Shown here one piece after another: positions 9,177-19,078 of a stretch of 64,000 nt of DNA. Source of the stretch: Bdellovibrio sp. BCCA (lineage in GTDB: Bacteria; Bdellovibrionota; Bdellovibrionia; Bdellovibrionales; Bdellovibrionaceae). The stretch covers positions 1,426,001 to 1,490,000 of the forward strand of contig NZ_JBBNAC010000001.1 in assembly GCF_037996825.1 (NCBI RefSeq). Direction: 5' to 3'. A program made the position numbers and the translations under genes. The notes beneath the pieces were generated by a model. The model was not told the origin of the DNA and searched no databases. It saw only the letters and a list, made by a program, of their open reading frames with translations. Every line of letters begins with the position of its first letter. Position 1 is the first letter of the stretch.

Positions 9177-10088
9177 ATGGAAAAACCTTTATCCGGAAAA
9201 ATCGCGTTGGTTGCGGGAGCGACACGGGGTGCAGGAAGAGGAATCGCCATTGAGTTGGGCGCTGCGGGGGCCACTGTTTATTGTACAGGTCGCTCGACAC
9301 GCGCCTCTCGTTCAGAAATGAACCGTCCTGAAACGATCGAAGAAACAGCGGAGCTTGTGACCAAAGCCGGCGGTCACGGGATTGCGGTGAAAGTAGACCA
9401 CCTTATTCCAGAAGAAGTGAAAGCACTTGTTCAGCGTATCGAAAAAGAGCAAGGGGATTTACATATTCTCGTGAACGATATTTGGGGCGCCACAAAAATG
9501 GAGTGGGGAAAAACGGTTTGGGAGTCTGATCTTGATTATGGACTTCGCACTTTGCGTTTAGCTATTGATACACACGCAATCACCAGTCATTTTGCGTTGC
9601 CACTGATGATTAAAAATCCGGGAGCTCTGGTTGTTGAAATCACTGACGGTACCAAAGAGTACAACGACAAGAATTACCGTGTTTCATTTTTCTATGATCT
9701 CGCTAAAGCCGCCAATTTGCGTATGGGATTTTCTTTAGGTCATGAATTGAAAAAATATGCGGGAACAGCGGTTGTACTTTCGCCAGGGTGGTTGAGATCT
9801 GAAGAAATGTTAGAAATTTATCAGGTGCAGGAATCAAACTGGAGAGACGCCACAAAAAAACAACCTCACTTCGCGATTTCGGAATCCCCTCACTATGTCG
9901 GTCGCGCGGTTGTGGCGTTAGCCAAAGACCCGCAAGTTGCCCGCTGGAATGGCCAAAGTCTTTCTTGCGGACAACTAGCCAAAGTCTATGGTTTTACCGA
10001 TCTTGATGGCAGCCAACCGGATGCCTGGAAATATATTGTCGAAGTCCAAGAGGCGGGGAAACCCGCAGATACAACGGGCTATCGTTAA
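9177..10088 (+). CDS. Short-chain dehydrogenase/reductase (DHRS1-like)
   Basis: 303 residues. The NAD(P)-binding glycine motif is GATRGAGRG (residues about 15-23), followed by the Arg-containing CTGRSTR, which suggests NADPH. The NDIWG segment and the catalytic YDLAK (YxxxK) are present. The usual catalytic Ser position falls in a VVEITDG segment, so a Thr probably takes that role. The long C-terminal part ending in GQLAKVYGFTDLDG is typical of DHRS1-like enzymes. It is in an operon with the TIGR02147 regulator and converges with pbpC, the stops overlapping by 4 nt. Substrate unknown. Confidence 0.88.
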   Translation: MEKPLSGKIALVAGATRGAGRGIAIELGAAGATVYCTGRSTRASRSEMNRPETIEETAELVTKAGGHGIAVKVDHLIPEEVKALVQRIEKEQGDLHILVNDIWGATKMEWGKTVWESDLDYGLRTLRLAIDTHAITSHFALPLMIKNPGALVVEITDGTKEYNDKNYRVSFFYDLAKAANLRMGFSLGHELKKYAGTAVVLSPGWLRSEEMLEIYQVQESNWRDATKKQPHFAISESPHYVGRAVVALAKDPQVARWNGQSLSCGQLAKVYGFTDLDGSQPDAWKYIVEVQEAGKPADTTGYR

Positions 10089-12229
10089 TCTTCAGCTCCA
10101 CGAATCGTGAAAAGGACTTTGCTTAGGATTTTACCGTTGTTGGCAATCACAAGTTCATGGCGGCCGGTTTCGGGCTGAGGAACTTTAAAAGGACTGATGG
10201 CCTCTCCTAAGTTTTTTCCATCCCAAAGCAGTTGGCTTTTTGACGGAACATCCCCTTTAAAGCGAATGAAGAGAGCTACATGTTCCTGAGCAATGTGAGG
10301 ATCTTTGACTAAGATAGATCCTTCGGCGGGGAAAATAAATTGCACGCGCTTTTGCAAAGCCGTCTCAATCACGTCCTGCTGAGGTTCTGTGCCTTGAATA
10401 AAATATTCCTTATGAGGATGAAGCGCCCACTCGTGTCGCACTTCTTTTTCAACAACGTGAGCCGGAGGGGCCGGAGCGGAACTCCGTTTGTCTCTGTGCA
10501 GTTCACTCATGATTTCATACCAGGACGGTCCCACTCCGGAAACGCCGCTGACTTTGTTCATCGCTTCCGCATTAAAATTTCCGGCCCAAACACCTACGGT
10601 ATAATGCTCGCTATAACCAAGGCACCAGTTGTCGCGGTAGTCTTTGCTTGTTCCCGTTTTCACCGCGGTCCAAAAGGGAGTTTCCAAGGGATTGTCCCAA
10701 CCAAAACCAATGGAGCGAGCATCGGGATCGGATAAAATGGAGCCAATGATGTAAGCGGCTTCCGGTGAAAGAATCCGTTGTGCCGTAGAAGCATTTTTCG
10801 AATCGGCTTCGGTAAGTTTTAAAGGAGACCAAACTCCGCCATTTGCAAGCATACGATAAGCATTGGCCAGTTCATCAAGACGAACTTCCACGGCACCTAA
10901 GGCCATCGAAACACCGTAATAGTCAGGCTCTTTTAAATTCGAAAATTGCAGGGACTGCAAAGTGCTGTAAGTTTCGTGAAGTCCTAAGATTGTCACGGCT
11001 TTCACTGCCGGAACGTTCAAAGAAGACGCCAAGGCTTCACGCACGGCCACCGGGCCATAAAAATGTTTATCATAATTAGACGGACGATAAACATCACCAC
11101 CCCAGGAAATCGCCGTGGGATCGTCCAACAAAATAGAAGCCGCCGTCAGCGTTTTTGTTTCAATCGCTTTCCCATAGATAAAAGGTTTTAAGCTGGATCC
11201 CGCTTGACGATACGATGTCACACCATCGACATACGGGTTTTCAGAAGAAGACACTGTTCCGACATAGGCCAAAACCTTCCCCGTATGATTATCGATAACA
11301 ATCGCCGCCGTGTCACGCACGTTGGAATTTTTCAATCGATAAATATTTTTCTCTAAGATCGCTGTGACTTTTCTTTGCAGGTCTCCATCAAGAGTGGACG
11401 TCAAAAATGTGTCATCTGAATTTTTAAACAGACGACGAGCCAGGTGAGGAGCCAAGGAGGGACTTGCTGGCATAGACGGAGGATTTTTAAAAAACTGATC
11501 CACGGACGCAAGAATGTTTAAACATGAAGTGCCTTTATGAAGAGCACTTCTTTGATAAAGAGTACAGACTTTGTTTCTTAAATGTTTTGCCCGTTGATTC
11601 GGGGAAGAAATCAAGGAAGCAATCACAAACGACTCCGCGGGATCGAGTGCCAGGGGATCTTTATCCAAATAAGCAGTGCTAAATGCGGGAACGCCCTGAA
11701 ATTCTCCGCGCAGATGAATAAGGTTTAAGTAGGCTTCAAGAATTTCATCTTTACTCCATTTAAGTTCAATAAAAAAAGCGCGAGCTATTTGCAGGAGCTT
11801 GTGAGAAACCGAGCCTTTTTTAATCGAATGATTATGAAGCAAAACATCTTCTTGAATTAAATCACTGAGCTGCATGGTGATGGTGCTTGCACCTTGTAAA
11901 CGGGAGCCTCTGAGATTAGCTATCAGTGCTCGCGCGAATCCCAGTGGATCAAAGCCCAAGTGATATGGAAATCTTTGGTCCTCTGCCAAAATCACAGCCT
12001 GTTGCAGGCTTTGCGGAAATCTTTTAAGGGGCTGCCACGCCAGTCGACGTTTTTTAAAATCCGTGCGAAGTGTTTGCAAGGATTCGCCGGCCGAAGAAAG
12101 CAAAACACGATCTGACCCCAAGGACATTTTCATCACGTCGTTTTTGCTGGGCGTATGAAACCAAGTGAACGTGACGAAAATGCAAGATCCAAGAATGATT
12201 GATAGAAGTCTTTTTGTGTTCTTCTGCAT
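10085..12229 (-). CDS. pbpC: Penicillin-binding protein 1C (bifunctional peptidoglycan synthase)
   Basis: 714 residues. One N-terminal transmembrane helix (residues about 8-24) is followed by a GT51 glycosyltransferase domain (AEDQRFPYHLGFDP, then SRLQGASTITMQL) and a transpeptidase domain with SxxK (GSSLKPFIYG), SxN (SLN in ASSLNVPAV) and KTGTS motifs. The C-terminal roughly 90 residues form the beta-rich BiPBP_C domain characteristic of PBP1C. It is divergent from the alpha-2-macroglobulin gene; pbpC and an A2M gene are paired in many Gram-negative genomes, where they are thought to repair the wall and guard against proteases after envelope damage. Confidence 0.93.
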   Translation of the reverse strand: MQKNTKRLLSIILGSCIFVTFTWFHTPSKNDVMKMSLGSDRVLLSSAGESLQTLRTDFKKRRLAWQPLKRFPQSLQQAVILAEDQRFPYHLGFDPLGFARALIANLRGSRLQGASTITMQLSDLIQEDVLLHNHSIKKGSVSHKLLQIARAFFIELKWSKDEILEAYLNLIHLRGEFQGVPAFSTAYLDKDPLALDPAESFVIASLISSPNQRAKHLRNKVCTLYQRSALHKGTSCLNILASVDQFFKNPPSMPASPSLAPHLARRLFKNSDDTFLTSTLDGDLQRKVTAILEKNIYRLKNSNVRDTAAIVIDNHTGKVLAYVGTVSSSENPYVDGVTSYRQAGSSLKPFIYGKAIETKTLTAASILLDDPTAISWGGDVYRPSNYDKHFYGPVAVREALASSLNVPAVKAVTILGLHETYSTLQSLQFSNLKEPDYYGVSMALGAVEVRLDELANAYRMLANGGVWSPLKLTEADSKNASTAQRILSPEAAYIIGSILSDPDARSIGFGWDNPLETPFWTAVKTGTSKDYRDNWCLGYSEHYTVGVWAGNFNAEAMNKVSGVSGVGPSWYEIMSELHRDKRSSAPAPPAHVVEKEVRHEWALHPHKEYFIQGTEPQQDVIETALQKRVQFIFPAEGSILVKDPHIAQEHVALFIRFKGDVPSKSQLLWDGKNLGEAISPFKVPQPETGRHELVIANNGKILSKVLFTIRGAED

Positions 12230-12404
12230 AGGGTGCGGAACTTAACCCAAATCAAAAAAATTGCTAGAGATTTCAAATCTTATGCTGATGCGTGAAAAAT
12301 TTTTGCCGCACTTTGCGGGAATATAATCATTCGATCTATTGATGATGATCCACTCGCTTGTTACAACGCCGAGGAATCGAAATAAAAAATACAGCGAGGA
12401 AACT

Positions 12405-15400
12405 ATGAAGCACGTGATCTTAAGTTTAAGTGTCCTTTTGTTTTTTCCATTTATTGCAAATTCGAAAGAACAAATCAAAGATTTCAACGGAGTAATTCCG
12501 GAACCGATCAACAAAGTCGATGAACCTCTTTCGCAGTTGAGAATCAAATTTCCATCGACAATTGATAAAAGCAAAAACGGTGAGAAAGAAATTTTCAAGG
12601 TGATGTGCTCGCCAGCGCTGCAAGGTTATCCAAGCTGGGCTGATAACGACACCATCTGGACTTATAATTTTAAAACCTCTGAAGATAAAGACGCCGCAGG
12701 TGAAACGGTCGGCGGTACAAAATGTGATGTCGTTCAGCTAGAGGACATTGCCGCCAGCAGCGGAACTGTCTGGAAGGCCGGAACGATTCATTACTCTGTG
12801 ACTGTCAGCGGCCCCAACGTCAAAGAAGTCTATGCCGCACGCGGTTTTCAGGGAACGCTTCGTGAAAAAGAGGCGGTCCTACTTTTGGTTTTTGATGGTC
12901 CGGTAGATCGCACGAAGTTCTTTGCGGAACAAAACGGATACTTAAACTATCTCAGTTCCAATGCACCGAGTGAGAAAATTCCGTTGGTCCCAGTGCCTCC
13001 GGATCAAGTTGAAAAGATATTTTCCTATTTTAGCAGCTATCGCTACATGGGCGTGGAATTTAAATCCAAAAACTGGATCTTGGCGACCATTCATCAGAAC
13101 CTGATCCCTGGGGCGCAGGTAGGTCTGACAGTTGAAAATCAAGCGAGCAGTGAAAACAGTGATGTTCGTTCCGAGAGAAAGTTCACAAGAGAATTTTCTG
13201 TTCGAAGCGAATTCCAAGCAAAAATCCAGTGCGCTAATCCCAGCGCAAAGAATGCCACTTGTTTACCAAAATCTCCCATAACAGTTGCGATGAATGGTCA
13301 TGCAAAATGGCTCGACGTTAAAGAAGCTTACATCGATTATGTGCCGTATAAATCCAAAGATGGAAAGCTGGTGCGAAGTTACCCTGAACTCAATCAAGAA
13401 GTGGGTCTGTGGGACAGCATCTGGGATATTTTAGCCGAATACTTTCCGTTTCTCGCTAAATACAGCGACACCATTGTTGATTCCGTGGTTTTCAACGTGA
13501 ATATCGAACCCGAAACTCAGGCGAAGGTGGTATTGCCTCAGGGCCTGAAAGATATCGACAATCGTCGTCTTTCAAATGCCATTGTCGAGTTTCACATCCG
13601 CATTGGAACCATGAGTGAAGTGATTCATGTTCCACAAGCGGTTTCCTTTTTTGAAAAGAATGTTCCGAATGTCTATCTCCCAGTCGGCATTGTTAATTTA
13701 AATCAAAAAATCTCCATTCGTAAAACCGGCAAAGACAGCAAGGTGTGGGCGCCGATTCGAAATGTCGCAGAGATGATTCATATCATCCGCGCCTATGAAA
13801 CGCGCGGTTCTTATAGATCTTCGCCCAATTACGTGAGCCCTTTGGATACTTTAGGCGTAGTGAACACGGTCGTAAACCAACAGCTCACCGGAGAAAAAAA
13901 TCGCCCGTTGTATCTGCAGTTTCCTTTCGCGGAAGCAGGGACGTCCCCTCAAAGTGGTTTTTATCCGATTGAAATTTCAAGTCCCACATTTGAAGCGGGA
14001 CATTCGGATTCAGAAGAAGAGCGATACTACAATCCGAAGTACGTTCTTGCGCAGGTCACGGATCTTGCCGTTCATCTAAAAAAAGGGGCAACGAGCAATC
14101 TTGTTTGGGTCACAAGACTTTCCAACGCGGAACCAGTCAGCGGAGCCGATGTTGAAATTTACAACTGCCTTGGTGAGAAGGTAAAAACTTTAAAAACGGA
14201 TGGTTCCGGTCTTGTGAGTTTTGCCAGGGAAGAATGGGCCACGAATTGCAACTCTCCTGAATCCCTTTATTCGCCGTATTTAGAGAAAGACGGCTTTTAC
14301 GTCGTTGCTAAATTTGCTGATGACATCACTCTTTCGCACTCTTCCTGGACAAGTCCCAACACTTACGCGTTGGCGGCCCCCGGGATTGATTGGTACTACA
14401 GTGATATCACCGAAAACCAACCGCATTTTCACAGCGTGATAGGTGTGAACCTGGTAAAACCGGGTCAAGAAGTTCCTATCGAGCTCATCGCAAAAATTCC
14501 TCAGGCCAAAGGCTTCAGTGAAGTGGCAGAAAACCAGCTTCCGACACTCGCACGAATTTCAAGTGCTGAAGAGCGGGACGTTTACTATGAACTTCCACTG
14601 ACATGGAAAAACGGTGTTGCAAATATCGTTTGGAATGTCCCTAATGATTCTTCCGTCAAACTAGGTCGTTACTACGTCAAACTTCTTGGTCATAATACTG
14701 AAGATGTGGGGGTGGCATCGGGAGATATTGAAGTCGCTGAATTCAAGATTCCGTTGATGTCAGGAATTATGTCGTTCCCAACGCAAGCTCTGGTAAAACC
14801 GGATTCTATCCCTGTCAACTCCGTGATCCGTTATGCGAACGGAGTCGGCGCAAAAAATCTGGCGTCTGATATATCTTACTACTTTGAATCAACCTCTATT
14901 ACGAATAAAAATCTCCGCGAATTCACCTTCGGAAACGGTCCTGTCAAATTGAGCGAAGATGAGAGCAGTGGAGACTCAGATCCGTTACCTACCTACAGTC
15001 GTCCCGCTACGATTCCTAATCTAAAGACAGCGGACGATGGTTCGTTGACAAGGGATATCGCCAAAGAAATTCTCAGCGACGGACGTTCTGTCGCTGAAGT
15101 TTTAAAAACAGTGGATCGACCTAAAAAACTTGTGGCTCGCGTGCGCTACAAAGATCAAATGGGAGAATATCAAACTCTTTCCCAGGCAAAGGATATTTTT
15201 AACTCTCAAGAATATGCCGGTACGCACTTGGTTTCCGGAAATCGCAATGAAGCGCGTCTTCGCGCCGCGGTGATGGATGTGAATCAAAAAAATATCACGA
15301 ACCTTAAAGATCTTGAGCTTAAGATTCTTCGTGTTGAAACCAAAGTCATTGGTGAAGAACTCTACGGTGGCTTAATTAAAAATACTCTTGAAAGGGAACT

Positions 15401-18323
15401 AAAGTCTGTTCGTTGGACAAATTCTTGTACAATGCAAAAACAAATCGCCACTTGCCGAATTGGCTCTTTAAGGGCGGGAAATTATGCTTTTGAAGTAAAA
15501 ACAAAAACTTCAAACCAAGTCGCGCACGTCTTTTTTAAAATCGGAAGCGACGGAAAAGTTTACGGCGCCGGTGATTACTATAACTTCGGCGACGGAGAAG
15601 CCAATAAGCAACTTCCTTTGGTATTGAATAAAAAACAATACAAAGATGGAGACCGCGCAGTCGTGAGTTTCTCAAGCCCGTTTAAAACATGCCGAGCTCT
15701 GGTCACAACAGAACGCAGTGACGTGATGGAAGCGGCGATTGTTGCAAATGCTTGTGAAAAAGGATTTGTCGAAGTTCCAGTTAGGGCCACGCAAGCTCCG
15801 AATACTTTCTTGTCGATTTATGCTGTCACCGGACGAGCGCCGACAACGACGTTAAAACCGGGAGAAATGGATTTAGGCCGTCCCACATACCGTCTTGGTT
15901 ATGCCAATATGAAAGTCAATTGGAGCCATTTCCAATCCAAAGTGGCGGTGAAGTTGAATAAAGAAAAATACGAGCCAGGTGAAGCGGTGGAAGGCCAAGT
16001 CCTGGTCAAAGCTCAAGAAGGATCTCTGGGAAGTGGCACGGTGACACTCGTAGCGATTGAAGAAAAGATTCTTGAACTTAAAGCCAATGACACTTACAAA
16101 ATTTTAGAGGCCTTAATGCAGCTTCGTGGTCACAGTGTGGAAACGGTGACGCCGCTTGAAAAAATCGAAACGGTCACATCGAATGAAAACGCCGATATCC
16201 CAAGTGAAAACTCCCGTAAAGGTGGAGATGAAGGCGGTGACGGAAGTGCGAAGGCAGACTTTAAACGAAGACTGTTCAACGCGTTGGTTTCTTTTCAGCC
16301 GGGCATTCCGGTCGTTAATGGTGTCGCAAAATTTTCTTTTGCGACCAATGACAGCCTGACACGCTTTAAAGTCTTCGCCATTGCCACAGATTCCTCGCAA
16401 AAATTTGGAACAGGTGAAGCGACTTACTTCACTGAGAAAGACACGCAAGCCTACTCCAATATTCCATCGGTAGCGCATCACGGTGACTCTTATCCCGTTA
16501 AAATCACCATTCAAAACAATGGTGCGAAATCGGCGAAATACAAAACCGAAGTGGAAGTGATTGTTAAAGATAGCAATGGCAAAGAAATAGCTCGTAAGAC
16601 TTTAACAAAACAGACAGAGATTAAGCCATCATCGTCTGAGACTGTGGATGTCGGTGATCTCGCGATTTCTGATGAAGCGGGTCGTATCGAATACGTTGTG
16701 AATGTTTACGATGAAAACGGAAACCTCGTGGATAGCATGGAGCCCGAAGCCCAAGTGATTCTGCCGTCTGTTCCTCTTGCGATACATAATTCTTTTATCG
16801 TGCAAATGGAAAATGACAGCTTCATGCGGGAACTTCATAAAGAGGCCACAGCTCTTCCTCAAAAAGGCGAGATCCGTGTTTCTTTGTCGAACAGTCTTGT
16901 CAATGGAGCTCTTAAACAAATTCAAGAGCGTGTTTCTCAAGATACCTTCGCTGACTTTTTTATCGAGTCTCAGTTCTATAAGGCCTTGCTCAATAGTTCA
17001 GAGGCAAAACCCGAAGAGATCAAAAAAGTTCTCAACATGCTCCTTGGATACACGGACCTTAATGGCTTCGTAAAATATTATCCGCAAGCACGTCGCGGAA
17101 GTGTGTGGTTGACGGCAAATATCCTGAATGCTCTTCAAGAAGAACCGTGGGCACTCAAATATGTTCCAACAGCTTTAAATGAAAAATTGAAAGGGGCCGT
17201 TTCACAAGTTCTTACTAAATCTGTAGATCCTGTGTACGTCGGTAAGGAACCTCTGGATTGGGTGCGCACCCAAGCTGTAATGGGGCGAAGTGCTTTCGCT
17301 TTCAAAGATCAAAACCTGCAAGCCTCTGCCAAAGCCGTGAGTGTGACGATTGCAACGGAGCTGCAAAAAAATCCCGCAGTGTACGGGCCCACGGTTGATA
17401 AGTGGACGAACAGTGATCTCGTGAATGTCTGGCTCTTGCAGGTTTTTGCAACGCCAGAGATGGCAATGAGTTCACCGTTCTATATGCAACTGACGGAACC
17501 TTCTCGTCTGATTTACACGGGAAACACAGCGCAACTCAAGGGCGCTCCCAGTTACGGCTGGTTCTATTCAGATGAAACAATAGAAACGGCCTTTCTTTTG
17601 TTAGGACATGCTCGTTTGCACGGAGACAGAAATAGAGCAAGAAGCCTTTCTGTGGGGCTTGTAAATCTCAACACGAGTGCTTGGTATAACACGGTAACTA
17701 TGATGTCCGTAGCGCAAAGCCTTAAAGTCTTTGCGAAAGCGTATGAGGCTGAAGCCGTGATAGGCTCTTCGGTGATTTCGATCCCTGAACAACAAGCCCA
17801 TGGTTCCGTGGACTGGAGTCGCACAAGTGGCGTTGAACTAAAAACTCCTTGGATTCAGACACAAGCCACAGTGCAAGTCACTCACGCAGGTGAAGGAAAT
17901 CCGTGGGTGGGTGTTCAAGGTTTGACGGCAGTGCCATTGACAGAGCCACGCGGTCAGGGGCTTTCCATTGAAAAAGAGATTCGTAACGTCACCCGAGATT
18001 CAGGATTTCAATCCGGCGACGTGATCGAAGTGACTTTAAGAATTCATTCAAGCGGTGATGTGAACAATGTAGCGATGCAAGATCCTATTCCTGCCGGAAG
18101 TAATATTTTAAGTGAAGCTTATGGTTACTATAGCTCCGGCCAAAAAGGTTATTCGGGATACAAGTTTTATTTCGAACGGCTTTTTTCAGGTAGCACGACG
18201 GTGAAATACCAATATCAGCTTAACAATCCAGGAATCTTCAAACTTCCGCCTACACGCGCAGAGGGTTTGTATGCGCCAAGTATTTTTGGTGAAACACCGA
18301 ATGCGACTATGACGGTGAAATAG
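12405..18323 (+). CDS. Large secreted bacterial alpha-2-macroglobulin family protein lacking the thioester
   Basis: 1972 residues from the ATG at 12405, preceded by GCGAGGA and followed by a signal peptide (MKHVILSLSVLLFFPFIANS) without a lipobox cysteine. MG (macroglobulin) beta domains occupy roughly residues 40-1250; the A2M core region is around 1300-1480 (FSFATNDSLTRFKVFAIA, then IPSVAHHGDSYPV); an alpha/alpha toroid follows (about 1520-1800) and then a C-terminal receptor-like beta domain. The thioester motif CxEQ is absent: I see no cysteine in the last roughly 800 residues. Paired divergently with pbpC, it probably protects the periplasm or envelope by trapping or scaffolding. An acidic, Gly-rich linker (GGDEGGDGSA) lies near residue 1290. 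Confidence 0.9.
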   Translation: MKHVILSLSVLLFFPFIANSKEQIKDFNGVIPEPINKVDEPLSQLRIKFPSTIDKSKNGEKEIFKVMCSPALQGYPSWADNDTIWTYNFKTSEDKDAAGETVGGTKCDVVQLEDIAASSGTVWKAGTIHYSVTVSGPNVKEVYAARGFQGTLREKEAVLLLVFDGPVDRTKFFAEQNGYLNYLSSNAPSEKIPLVPVPPDQVEKIFSYFSSYRYMGVEFKSKNWILATIHQNLIPGAQVGLTVENQASSENSDVRSERKFTREFSVRSEFQAKIQCANPSAKNATCLPKSPITVAMNGHAKWLDVKEAYIDYVPYKSKDGKLVRSYPELNQEVGLWDSIWDILAEYFPFLAKYSDTIVDSVVFNVNIEPETQAKVVLPQGLKDIDNRRLSNAIVEFHIRIGTMSEVIHVPQAVSFFEKNVPNVYLPVGIVNLNQKISIRKTGKDSKVWAPIRNVAEMIHIIRAYETRGSYRSSPNYVSPLDTLGVVNTVVNQQLTGEKNRPLYLQFPFAEAGTSPQSGFYPIEISSPTFEAGHSDSEEERYYNPKYVLAQVTDLAVHLKKGATSNLVWVTRLSNAEPVSGADVEIYNCLGEKVKTLKTDGSGLVSFAREEWATNCNSPESLYSPYLEKDGFYVVAKFADDITLSHSSWTSPNTYALAAPGIDWYYSDITENQPHFHSVIGVNLVKPGQEVPIELIAKIPQAKGFSEVAENQLPTLARISSAEERDVYYELPLTWKNGVANIVWNVPNDSSVKLGRYYVKLLGHNTEDVGVASGDIEVAEFKIPLMSGIMSFPTQALVKPDSIPVNSVIRYANGVGAKNLASDISYYFESTSITNKNLREFTFGNGPVKLSEDESSGDSDPLPTYSRPATIPNLKTADDGSLTRDIAKEILSDGRSVAEVLKTVDRPKKLVARVRYKDQMGEYQTLSQAKDIFNSQEYAGTHLVSGNRNEARLRAAVMDVNQKNITNLKDLELKILRVETKVIGEELYGGLIKNTLERELKSVRWTNSCTMQKQIATCRIGSLRAGNYAFEVKTKTSNQVAHVFFKIGSDGKVYGAGDYYNFGDGEANKQLPLVLNKKQYKDGDRAVVSFSSPFKTCRALVTTERSDVMEAAIVANACEKGFVEVPVRATQAPNTFLSIYAVTGRAPTTTLKPGEMDLGRPTYRLGYANMKVNWSHFQSKVAVKLNKEKYEPGEAVEGQVLVKAQEGSLGSGTVTLVAIEEKILELKANDTYKILEALMQLRGHSVETVTPLEKIETVTSNENADIPSENSRKGGDEGGDGSAKADFKRRLFNALVSFQPGIPVVNGVAKFSFATNDSLTRFKVFAIATDSSQKFGTGEATYFTEKDTQAYSNIPSVAHHGDSYPVKITIQNNGAKSAKYKTEVEVIVKDSNGKEIARKTLTKQTEIKPSSSETVDVGDLAISDEAGRIEYVVNVYDENGNLVDSMEPEAQVILPSVPLAIHNSFIVQMENDSFMRELHKEATALPQKGEIRVSLSNSLVNGALKQIQERVSQDTFADFFIESQFYKALLNSSEAKPEEIKKVLNMLLGYTDLNGFVKYYPQARRGSVWLTANILNALQEEPWALKYVPTALNEKLKGAVSQVLTKSVDPVYVGKEPLDWVRTQAVMGRSAFAFKDQNLQASAKAVSVTIATELQKNPAVYGPTVDKWTNSDLVNVWLLQVFATPEMAMSSPFYMQLTEPSRLIYTGNTAQLKGAPSYGWFYSDETIETAFLLLGHARLHGDRNRARSLSVGLVNLNTSAWYNTVTMMSVAQSLKVFAKAYEAEAVIGSSVISIPEQQAHGSVDWSRTSGVELKTPWIQTQATVQVTHAGEGNPWVGVQGLTAVPLTEPRGQGLSIEKEIRNVTRDSGFQSGDVIEVTLRIHSSGDVNNVAMQDPIPAGSNILSEAYGYYSSGQKGYSGYKFYFERLFSGSTTVKYQYQLNNPGIFKLPPTRAEGLYAPSIFGETPNATMTVK

Positions 18324-18331
18324 GTGAAAGA

Positions 18332-19078
18332 ATGTTGATCGAGCATATGAAACGCACCTTTGCTGAACGCTGTCGGAAGAACTCTTCCTATTCCTTGCGA
18401 GCTTTTTCACGTTCGCTGGGAATGGATTCTTCCACGGTGTCAGCGATTCTGAAAGGCAAGCGTCCGCTCACAATCAAAACGGCGCAAAAAATCGTCGAGG
18501 GTTTAAATATCACGAATCCCGTTGAGGCGCAGGCCCTGATCATGAGCACCTTCGTGAAAGAAGAAAATGAAGCTGTTCCTAATTACAGTGAACTTGCGAT
18601 GGAAAGTGCCGAAGCGATTTCATCTTGGCAGCACTTTGCGATTTTAGCTTTGCTTGAAATTAAAGATTTCAAAGGACAAGAGAGAAATATTTCAGAACGC
18701 CTCAATATTCCTTTTGGAATTGTTTCTGAATGTTTGGTGCGTTTAGAAAAGTTGAGTCTTATTGAAAATAAAAACGGTCTTTGGCAGCTCACAGGAAAAA
18801 ATATGGCAACACCTTCGCAAATTCCTTCAGCGGCATTGAGAGAGGGACATAGACAATACATTTCCAAAGCCTTGCATTCTTTAGAGGCTGATCCCGTCGA
18901 AGCCCGAGATATCAGCGGCATCACAATGGCGATTTCAAAATCGCGTTTGCCGGAAGCCAAAGTGATGATCCAGGATTTTCGCCGTCGTTTGTCTACCTAC
19001 TTAGAAGACGGGGAAAGAGACGCCGTCTATCGACTCAATATCCAACTTTTTCCTCTTTCACAGGAGAAAAAATCATGA
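18332..19078 (+). CDS. TIGR02147-family helix-turn-helix protein
   Basis: 248 residues. The N-terminal HTH reads SYSLRAFSRSLGMDSSTVSAILKGKRPLTIKTAQKIVEGL, followed by a helical middle and a second winged-helix-like part (NISERLNIPFGIVSECLVRLEKLSLIE) and then ALREGHRQYISKAL. This is the usual TIGR02147 layout. It starts 8 nt after the alpha-2-macroglobulin stop and shares an ATGA overlap with the next gene, so it belongs to that operon and may control it in response to envelope state (inference). It is only distantly similar to the copy at 8365. Confidence 0.85.
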   Translation: MLIEHMKRTFAERCRKNSSYSLRAFSRSLGMDSSTVSAILKGKRPLTIKTAQKIVEGLNITNPVEAQALIMSTFVKEENEAVPNYSELAMESAEAISSWQHFAILALLEIKDFKGQERNISERLNIPFGIVSECLVRLEKLSLIENKNGLWQLTGKNMATPSQIPSAALREGHRQYISKALHSLEADPVEARDISGITMAISKSRLPEAKVMIQDFRRRLSTYLEDGERDAVYRLNIQLFPLSQEKKS

